11,435 bases of DNA from an uncultured Sphingomonas sp. Its GTDB lineage: Bacteria; Pseudomonadota; Alphaproteobacteria; Sphingomonadales; Sphingomonadaceae. A program made the translations under genes and the position numbers. Below are positions 5,465 to 11,435 of the stretch, piece after piece; position 1 is the stretch's first letter; every line of letters starts with the position of its first letter. The DNA is taken from positions 1 through 11,435 of the forward strand of contig CAMPJH010000037.1 in the NCBI GenBank assembly GCA_946886845.1, given 5' to 3'. Below the pieces are notes generated by a model. The model worked only from the letters and a program-made list of their open reading frames with translations. It was not told the DNA's origin and searched no databases.

Positions 5465-7231
5465 ATGATGCGAAGTTGGTGCCTCGCGGCGATCGCGCTC
5501 CTGCCCGCCGTCACCGCCGTTGCGCAACCCAGCCAGAATGCGAACTCCCCGGTCGCGACGCCTGCAGCCCTCGAAGGCCTTTGGGTCGCGGCCAATCGGT
5601 TCGGGCCCGACATTCGCGGCACCGTCCTGCTCCTGCCGCGCAATGGGGTGCTGGTCGCCGATATCGCTGGCTTCACCGTGCCGGTTCGGCAGCAGGGCAA
5701 TGCCTTTGCGTTCGACCTTCCGGACGGCAAGGGCAGCTTCCGCGGAATGCGCGGCGGGACGCAGATCGACGGCCAGTGGATCCAGCAGGGCACGGTGAGC
5801 GGCGGCGCGCGTTATGCGACACCGCTCGTCCTGCGCGCCGACGGCAGCGGCCGGTGGGTCGGCGAGGTCGAGCCGCTCGACGATCACATGACCTATTATC
5901 TGCCGGTCAGCCGCGCGGCGGACGGCCGCCTCGCCACTTACCTCCGCAATCCCGAGCGCAACCAGGGCATCTTCCTGGGAGTCAGCCGGATCGAACAGGA
6001 CGGCGACGTCCTCCGGCTGGTCGGCACCCGTCGCGGCCAAAAAGAGGAATCGGTGATCGCCACGGGCAGGCGCGATGCCGAAATCGGCCGCCTCACCTTC
6101 CCGCTCTACGGGCGAAGCTTCGACTTCGACCGCGACACGGCCGACAGCAGCCCCTTCTACCCGCGCGGCAAGACGCCGGAACGCTACAGCTATGCGCCGC
6201 CGCTGCAGCGCGACGACGGCTGGCCGGTGTCGACGCTCGAACAGGAAGGCATCGACCGCGCCGCCATCGAGCGCTTCGTCCAGAAGTTGATCGACATGCC
6301 GATGGACGGGATCGGCAGCTCGCAGATCCACAGCCTGGTGATCGCCCGCAACGGCAAGCTGGTGCTCGAGGAATATTTCCACGGCCACGATCGCGACACG
6401 CCGCACGACACGCGGTCGGCGGCGAAGAGCTGGACCAACGTGCTGATCGGCGCGGCGATGCAGTCGGGCGTGCCGATCCGGCTGGACACGCCGGTCTATC
6501 AGACGATGCTCGGTTCGGTTCCCGCCGACCTCGACCCGCGCAAGAAGGCGATGACGCTCGAGCATCTGATCTCGATGACCGCCGGGTTCGACTGCGACGA
6601 TTCCGGCGACCGGCCGGGCGACGAGGACCCGATGCAGGAGCAGACCGCCGAGCCCGACTGGTATCGCTACAGCCTCAACGTGCCGATGGCATGGAACTCG
6701 GGCGATCAGATCGTCTACTGCAGCATGAAGCCGAACCTCGCCGCCGGGATGCTCGAGAAGATCGCCGGCGAGCCGATGCCGGAGATGTTCTACCGGCTGG
6801 TGGCGAAGCCGATGAAGATGCGCGATTATCACCTGTTCCTGACGCCGACCGGCACCGCATACGGCGGCGGCGGCCATCATTTCACCACCCGCGACTTCAT
6901 GAAGCTGACGCAGCTGTTCCTGAACGACGGCAAGTGGGAAGGCCGGCAGATCGTCAGCAGCGAATGGGCGCGCAAGTCGAGCGCGCCGCTGCGCGTGCTG
7001 TCGCCGTCCAGCGGCCAGACCTACGGCTATCTGTGGAACTCGGTCGCTTACGATTACAAGGGGCGCAAAGTTCATGCTTTCTTCCCCGGCGGGAACGGCG
7101 GCCAGGTCTATATCGGCATCCCCGAGCTCAATCTGCTGATCGCCTTCACCGGCGGCAATTACGCGGACCGGGTGCTGTTCCGGTCGCAGCGCGAGTTCGT
7201 CCCCGAGGACATCCTGCCGGCGGTGAAGTAG
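5465..7231 (+). CDS. Secreted serine hydrolase, class C beta-lactamase/esterase fold
   Basis: The 588-residue protein has a signal peptide (MMRSWCLAAIALLPAVTAVA, cleavage after A20 likely), so it should be periplasmic or outer-membrane associated. The catalytic part starts near residue 255. It carries S318-A-A-K321 (the SxxK serine and general base), Y418-C-S420 at the YxN/YxS position, and G542-G-N-G-G at the place of the KTG/HTG motif, followed by QVYIGIPELNLLIAFTGG. This pattern fits penicillin-binding-protein-like esterases and peptidases more than true beta-lactamases. Residues 25-250 form a beta-rich N-terminal region of unknown role (GLWVAANRFGPDIRG, later GDVLRLVGTRRG). The start at 5465 gives GGGAGGG (5452-5458) a six-base spacing; ATG 5459 abuts that site. 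Substrate not determinable. Confidence 0.9.
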   Translation: MMRSWCLAAIALLPAVTAVAQPSQNANSPVATPAALEGLWVAANRFGPDIRGTVLLLPRNGVLVADIAGFTVPVRQQGNAFAFDLPDGKGSFRGMRGGTQIDGQWIQQGTVSGGARYATPLVLRADGSGRWVGEVEPLDDHMTYYLPVSRAADGRLATYLRNPERNQGIFLGVSRIEQDGDVLRLVGTRRGQKEESVIATGRRDAEIGRLTFPLYGRSFDFDRDTADSSPFYPRGKTPERYSYAPPLQRDDGWPVSTLEQEGIDRAAIERFVQKLIDMPMDGIGSSQIHSLVIARNGKLVLEEYFHGHDRDTPHDTRSAAKSWTNVLIGAAMQSGVPIRLDTPVYQTMLGSVPADLDPRKKAMTLEHLISMTAGFDCDDSGDRPGDEDPMQEQTAEPDWYRYSLNVPMAWNSGDQIVYCSMKPNLAAGMLEKIAGEPMPEMFYRLVAKPMKMRDYHLFLTPTGTAYGGGGHHFTTRDFMKLTQLFLNDGKWEGRQIVSSEWARKSSAPLRVLSPSSGQTYGYLWNSVAYDYKGRKVHAFFPGGNGGQVYIGIPELNLLIAFTGGNYADRVLFRSQREFVPEDILPAVK

Positions 7232-7332
7232 AATTTCGTTTCGCCAGTGGGACAAAGCGCGTACTCCGTACACGGGGAACGAGCTTCCACGCTGCGGTGA
7301 GTGGTCGCCCGAGCAACAGGGGAAGACCAGTC

Positions 7333-8472
7333 ATGACCAAATCGGCACTCCGCCTTTCGGCGGCGATGGCGCTCGCCGTCCTTACCGCCTCGCCAGCGAT
7401 CGCGGCCAAGCTGCGGCTTCCGCCGGCACGGGCGCCCGAAGCGCAGATCTTCGCGCCGACGGCGATCGCCGCCGACCTTCAGAAGCGCGGCTATCGGATC
7501 GAGTCGATGAAGCGGCAGGGGACCGCTTATTCGATCAAGGCGATCGGGCCGCACAAGAACAAGGTCCAGCTGATGGTCGACGGCCGAAGCGGTGAGATCG
7601 TCGGGCTCGCCGTCCTCGAGCCCGCTCCCGACCTGATCTCGCTGATCGCGAAGGCGATCGTCGGCGGCAAGAACACGCGCTATATCGACGATCGCTACCC
7701 GTTCGGGATCATGGTTCCCGACCTCTACCAGAAGGACTGGATCGTGGTCACCAGCTGGACGGTGAGCCCGGCCGCGCCGCGCTACATCAAGGCGCCAGCG
7801 TCGGCTCGCGGCTACCGCTATGCGGTTCCCTCCCGGACTGTGCGCCCTGGCCGCGGCGGCCGCAGCCGAAGCACTATCGCCCCTGCGCGGATGCAGAAGC
7901 CGCAGTACGACGTCTACGACGCCAAAGGCACTGCGATGGAGACCGCCTCCGCCGAAGACACCACGATCATCAGCGAAGTGACCACCGAGGAAACGACCTA
8001 TTCCGTCGAGGAATCGGCAATGGAGGCGAGTTATCTCGGCGGCGAGCTGAGCGGCGAAAGCTATGACGAGGTCGCCGATTACGATGCCGAGGACGGCGAC
8101 TCCGAGTTCGCCGACGACAGCAACGACGGCTACGACGCCGAGGTCGACGAAGCGGAAGTCGCCGCGGATCTCGACGATGACGGCGACGCCGATGATAGTG
8201 GCGACGAGGCCAGCGACGACACCGACGATGCGGATGAGGCGGACGCTACCGATGACGCTGGTGACGACTCCGTCGCGGACGACTCGGCCGAGGAAGCCGA
8301 CGAAGCGGCCGACGACTCAGAAGAAGCAGCTGACGACTCCGACGAAGGCGAAGCGGAAGAGGACGAGCCCGAGGAAGAGCCCGAAGAGGAAGAGGACGAG
8401 GGCGGCGACGAGGACTATGACGACGGCGGCGATGACGGCGGCGACGAGCCTGAACTGGCGACCGTCAGCTAG
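7333..8472 (+). CDS. Secreted PepSY-like protein with extremely acidic C-terminal tail
   Basis: The 379-residue protein has a clear signal peptide (MTKSALRLSAAMALAVLTAS, then PAIAA). Residues about 40-95 (AADLQKRGYRIESMKRQG, then VQLMVDGRSGEIVGL) resemble a PepSY-type small domain. A basic, Arg-rich linker follows at about 155-195 (SARGYRYAVPSRTVRPGRGG). From about residue 200 the chain turns acidic: the last 139 residues contain 75 Asp or Glu and no Lys, Arg or His, with stretches such as DLDDDGDADDSGDE that look like calcium-binding Asp-rich repeats. The start has an excellent ribosome-binding site (AGGGGAAG, 7318-7325, seven bases away). The frame continues open far upstream, but that part lies in the wrong frame of the hydrolase gene. 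Function unknown; a cation-binding or envelope-associated role is inference. Confidence 0.85.
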   Translation: MTKSALRLSAAMALAVLTASPAIAAKLRLPPARAPEAQIFAPTAIAADLQKRGYRIESMKRQGTAYSIKAIGPHKNKVQLMVDGRSGEIVGLAVLEPAPDLISLIAKAIVGGKNTRYIDDRYPFGIMVPDLYQKDWIVVTSWTVSPAAPRYIKAPASARGYRYAVPSRTVRPGRGGRSRSTIAPARMQKPQYDVYDAKGTAMETASAEDTTIISEVTTEETTYSVEESAMEASYLGGELSGESYDEVADYDAEDGDSEFADDSNDGYDAEVDEAEVAADLDDDGDADDSGDEASDDTDDADEADATDDAGDDSVADDSAEEADEAADDSEEAADDSDEGEAEEDEPEEEPEEEEDEGGDEDYDDGGDDGGDEPELATVS

Positions 8473-8488
8473 CTGATCGGCGGCGAAT

Positions 8489-9121
8489 TCATTTCGTGGC
8501 TTGCAGCTCCCGCTGCAGGAGCCCCGCCTCATCGGCCACGTCCTCGCTTGCGGCGGAAAGGTCGCGCAAGCGATCGACGTAGGCGGCATATTGCGGCCGT
8601 AAGTCGGCGCCCTGGTAAAAGTGCGCCGGGGTGGAGAGGTATGGGAGCACCTCCCTCTCGCTGAATTCGTTGTAGCGCACGTAGCGCTCGCCGAAATTGT
8701 CGGCGCGGTTGAAGAACATCGCCAGGCGGAGGAACAGCCGCGGCTCGATCGACCGGGCGACCCCGGTGGCGACAACCGCGTCCCAGGCGCCGGTCGGCGG
8801 ACGCTCGCTTCCCGGCTCGCGGTAGACCGGCGGCGGCGGTCGGCGACCGGCCGCGCGAGCCCGCTCGAACTCGGCAACGCGCGCGTCCATCCCCTGCTCG
8901 ATCTCGCGGCCGTGAGTTCGAAATTCGTCCAGCGCGCCGGCGACGGCGGCGATGATCTGATCGCGATACTCGCGCTCGTTACGATCGGCCGCCCATTCGG
9001 AAGCCTGAAGGCCGAGCAACACGCCGAGAACGACAGTGAACAATTCGATGCCGACGCCGGGCCAATCGCGAGCGCGAAGCTGTGCGACGACGCGCTTCAG
9101 CAACGGCACGTGGATAGCCAT
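8489..9121 (-). CDS. Single-span membrane protein with extracytoplasmic domain, function unknown
   Basis: The 210-residue protein has a basic N-terminus (MAIHVPLLKRVVAQLRARDW), one hydrophobic helix at about 25-41 (IELFTVVLGVLLGLQAS), then EWAADRNEREYRDQII, beginning a long helical, charged domain. The membrane signature, an IE-hydrophobic-GLQASEW pattern, is of a kind I recall from uncharacterised proteins of sphingomonads and relatives, where it is often followed by a helical domain; no function is known to me. Residues about 92-110 are Pro/Arg-rich (GRRPPPPVYREPGSERPP). The start is well supported by AAGGGGGAA five to six bases upstream on the minus strand. It lies 65 bases after the helicase stop on the same strand, so co-transcription is possible, and converges on the acidic-protein gene with a 16-base gap. 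Confidence 0.78.
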   Translation of the reverse strand: MAIHVPLLKRVVAQLRARDWPGVGIELFTVVLGVLLGLQASEWAADRNEREYRDQIIAAVAGALDEFRTHGREIEQGMDARVAEFERARAAGRRPPPPVYREPGSERPPTGAWDAVVATGVARSIEPRLFLRLAMFFNRADNFGERYVRYNEFSEREVLPYLSTPAHFYQGADLRPQYAAYVDRLRDLSAASEDVADEAGLLQRELQATK

Positions 9122-9186
9122 CGGTTCCCCCTTCCGATGCGGAGAGCCGACGGTAGCGCGGCGGCACGTGCGGGGGAAGTGAGCCG

Positions 9187-11435
9187 CTATCCCGTGCTGA
9201 CGAAGCTATCGAGTACCTTCTTGCGCCCGGCGTGCTCGAAGTCGATCTCGAGCTTGTTGCCCTCGATTGCGGCGATGGTGCCGTGGCCGAACTTCTGGTG
9301 GAAGACGCGCTGGCCGAGCGCCAGATCGTCGCGGCCCTTGTTGCCGAGGCTGACGGCGCTGGCTTTCACTTCGATCGGCGGGCGGGCGTAAGGGTCCCTC
9401 GAGCGGAAGTCCGTGGTCGAAATGCCGCGCTGGAAGCCGGGGCCGCGGGTCGCCGCCCGGGCGACGTGGGCGAAGGGATCGGCGCGCTCGCTCCATTGCG
9501 CGCGCCACAGGCTCTCGCCGCCGCTCATCGTCGTTTCCTGCTCGATATGGTCGTCGGGAAGCTCGGCGACGAAGCGGCTCGGCAGGCTGCTCGACCACTG
9601 GCCGTAGATCCGGCGGTTGGCGGCGTGGATAACCGTGCATTTGCGCCGGGCGCGGGTGATGGCGACGTAGGCGAGCCGCCGCTCCTCCTCCAGTGACGCG
9701 AGCCCGCCCTCGTCGAGCGCGCGCTGCGACGGGAAGATGCCCTCCTCCCATCCCGGCAGGAAGATAGTGTCGAACTCGAGGCCCTTGGCGGCGTGGATGG
9801 TCATGATCGTGACCTTGTCGCGGCCGCGGTCCTCGTCATTGTCCATCACCAGGCTGACATGCTCGAGGAAGCCCGACAGGTTGTCATATTCCTCCATCGC
9901 CCGGGCGAGCTCGGCGAGGTTTTCGAGGCGGCCGGCGGCCTCGGCGGAGCGCTCGGCCTGGAGCATCGCCGTGTAGCCGCTCTCGTCGAGGACGATCCGG
10001 GCGAGCTCGGCATGCGGCGTCGAGTCGGCCATCTGCCGCCAACGCGCGATGTCGGTGATGAAGCGCCCAAGCGAATTGCGGGCGCGGGCCTGGAGCTCGT
10101 CCGAATCGAGCAAGGTCGCTGCGGCGATCAGCAGCGGCTGCTGGTTTGCGCGGGCGGCGCTGTGGATGGTGGCGATCGCCTTGTCGCCGAGGCCACGCTT
10201 GGGCTGATTGACGATTCGCTCGAACGCGAGGTCGTCGGCCGGCTGGTGGATCAGCCGGAGGTAAGCGAGTGCGTCGCGGATCTCGGCCCGCTCGTAGAAG
10301 CGGAAGCCGCCGATGATCTGGTACGGCAGGCCGATGGCAATGAAGCGTTCTTCGAACTCGCGGGTCTGGAACTGGGCGCGGACGAGGATGGCGATGTCGC
10401 TGAGCGGCCGGCCGCGGGCCTGCGCGGATTCGATTTCCTCGCCGACCCGGCGGGCCTCCTCGGGGCCGTCCCAGACGCCGATCACGCGCACCTTCTCGCC
10501 CTCTCCCGCGTCGGTCCACAGCGTCTTGCCGAGGCGGCCGGCATTGTTGGCGATCAGGCCGTCGGCGGCGGCGAGGATGTGGCTCGTCGAGCGGTAATTC
10601 TGCTCGAGCCGGATGATCTTCGCGCCCGGAAAGTCCTGGCCGAACTTGAGGATATTGGCGACCTCGGCGCCGCGCCACGAATAGATCGACTGGTCGTCGT
10701 CGCCGACGCAGCACAGGTTGCGGCGCGGCTCGGCGAGCAATTTCAGCCATTCGTACTGGCTGGAATTGGTGTCCTGATATTCGTCGACGAGGATATATTT
10801 GAAGCGGTCGCGATAGGCTTCGAGGACGTCGGCCTGGCTGCGGAAAATGCGCAGCATGTGCAGCAGCAGGTCGCCGAAGTCGCAGGCGTTGAGGGTCTTC
10901 AGCCGCTCCTGATAGGCGGCGTAGAGCTCGCGGCCACGGCCCGGACCGAAGCTCTCCGCTTCGCCGGCGTCGACCTGCGCGGGAGTCCAGCCGCGGTTCT
11001 TCCAGCGGTCGATCAGGCCGGCGAGCTGGCGCGCCGGCCAGCGCTTCTCGTCGAGCCCTGAGGCGCTGATCAATTGCTTCATCACCCGCAACTGATCGTC
11101 GGTGTCGAGGATGGTGAAGTTGCTCTTCAAGCCGACCAGCTCGGCGTGAGAACGAAGCATCCGCGCCGCGACCGAGTGGAAAGTGCCGAGCCACGGCATG
11201 CCCTCGAGCGCCCCGCCCGACAGCGCCGCCACCCTTTCCTTCATCTCGCGTGCCGCCTTGTTGGTGAAGGTGACGGCGAGGATCTGGCTCGGCCATGCCT
11301 TGCGGCTGGCGATCAGATGCGCGAGCCGGGCGGTCAGCGCCGCGGTCTTGCCGGTGCCGGCTCCGGCCAGCACCAGCACTGGCCCCTCGGTGGTCAGAAC
11401 CGCCTCGCGCTGCGGCGGGTTCAGCCCTTGCAGAT
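9187..11435 (-). CDS. uvrD: UvrD/PcrA-type superfamily 1 DNA helicase (N-terminus outside window)
   Basis: This ATP-dependent 3'-5' helicase acts in nucleotide-excision and mismatch repair and in clearing stalled replication or transcription. About 748 residues are visible and the frame runs off the window edge; the reading LQGLNPPQREAV at the edge is the family's Q motif, so only a short N-terminal piece is missing. All helicase motifs are seen: Walker A AGAGTGKT, VDEYQDTN (motif II), VGDDDQSIYSWRGAE (III), RLEQNYRST (IV), TIHAAKGLEFDTIFLPGWEE (V) and RLAYVAITRARR (VI). The C-terminus (GQRVFHQKFGHGTIAAIEG, then LEIDFEHAGRKKVLDSFV) is the Tudor-like domain of UvrD/PcrA that contacts RNA polymerase. 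An internal GTG at 11377-11379 is not the true start, since homology continues upstream of it. No defects seen. Confidence 0.95.
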   Translation of the reverse strand, partial: LQGLNPPQREAVLTTEGPVLVLAGAGTGKTAALTARLAHLIASRKAWPSQILAVTFTNKAAREMKERVAALSGGALEGMPWLGTFHSVAARMLRSHAELVGLKSNFTILDTDDQLRVMKQLISASGLDEKRWPARQLAGLIDRWKNRGWTPAQVDAGEAESFGPGRGRELYAAYQERLKTLNACDFGDLLLHMLRIFRSQADVLEAYRDRFKYILVDEYQDTNSSQYEWLKLLAEPRRNLCCVGDDDQSIYSWRGAEVANILKFGQDFPGAKIIRLEQNYRSTSHILAAADGLIANNAGRLGKTLWTDAGEGEKVRVIGVWDGPEEARRVGEEIESAQARGRPLSDIAILVRAQFQTREFEERFIAIGLPYQIIGGFRFYERAEIRDALAYLRLIHQPADDLAFERIVNQPKRGLGDKAIATIHSAARANQQPLLIAAATLLDSDELQARARNSLGRFITDIARWRQMADSTPHAELARIVLDESGYTAMLQAERSAEAAGRLENLAELARAMEEYDNLSGFLEHVSLVMDNDEDRGRDKVTIMTIHAAKGLEFDTIFLPGWEEGIFPSQRALDEGGLASLEEERRLAYVAITRARRKCTVIHAANRRIYGQWSSSLPSRFVAELPDDHIEQETTMSGGESLWRAQWSERADPFAHVARAATRGPGFQRGISTTDFRSRDPYARPPIEVKASAVSLGNKGRDDLALGQRVFHQKFGHGTIAAIEGNKLEIDFEHAGRKKVLDSFVSTG

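Noticed and set aside
5270..7273. 667-codon open frame on the minus strand opposite the hydrolase
   Set aside because: Low-complexity His/Arg/Ala-rich reading that exactly mirrors the hydrolase gene; the plus-strand protein has a signal peptide and catalytic motifs.
7274..7300. GGGAAC upstream of the acidic-protein gene as a general stress (EcfG-type) promoter
   Set aside because: The expected CGTT 16 to 17 bases downstream of GGAAC is absent.
5476..7332. Upstream extension of the acidic-protein frame, giving a 998-codon open frame
   Set aside because: This part is the wrong frame of the hydrolase gene; the strong ribosome-binding site and signal peptide place the true start at 7333.
8063..8476. 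Thr/Arg-rich plus-strand frame inside the acidic tail
   Set aside because: It is the shifted reading of repeated GAC/GAG codons and has no start signal of its own.
9793..11061. 422-codon open frame on the plus strand opposite uvrD
   Set aside because: Composition (Asp/Ala/Val/Leu-rich, no motifs) is typical of an antisense reading of a GC-rich gene; all helicase motifs are on the minus strand.

Overview
The window is a compact, GC-rich bacterial chromosomal segment. The fmt-truA gene order, a cold-shock gene followed by small charged proteins, tandem-PilZ proteins and several lineage-type membrane proteins together suggest an alphaproteobacterium, most likely of the Sphingomonadales. That placement is inferred from protein style, not from a marker gene or a database search.

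Layout, left to right. Positions 1-1075 hold the 3' end of fmt (methionyl-tRNA formyltransferase), translationally coupled through a GTGA overlap to truA (tRNA pseudouridine synthase). A 175-base gap follows, with a plausible promoter and a strongly foldable leader in which a CU-rich segment can pair with the Shine-Dalgarno region of cspA (cold-shock protein). Two small genes (71 and 47 codons) follow cspA on the same strand. The second meets, stop codon to stop codon with a 4-base overlap, a convergent gene for a six-helix membrane protein (1899-2465). Next come a divergent double-PilZ protein, a 56-residue single-span membrane protein, a gene-free stretch with a 9-base tandem repeat, and a divergent pair made of a small GNAT acetyltransferase and an NTF2/SnoaL-like protein.

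The central part (4600-7231) holds a cupin-AraC transcription factor and, 70 bases downstream on the same strand, a large secreted serine hydrolase of the class C beta-lactamase/esterase fold. After it comes a secreted PepSY-like protein with an extremely acidic, low-complexity C-terminal tail (7333-8472). The right end is on the minus strand: a one-helix membrane protein with a large extracytoplasmic domain (8489-9121) and a UvrD/PcrA superfamily 1 helicase whose N-terminus lies outside the window.

The window is mostly ordinary housekeeping and accessory chromosome. I see no tRNA, rRNA, CRISPR array, insertion sequence, prophage or multi-gene defence system. The signals most worth a second look are the structured cspA leader, the acidic-tail secreted protein, and the small unannotated-type genes at 1530-1902 and 3329-3499.
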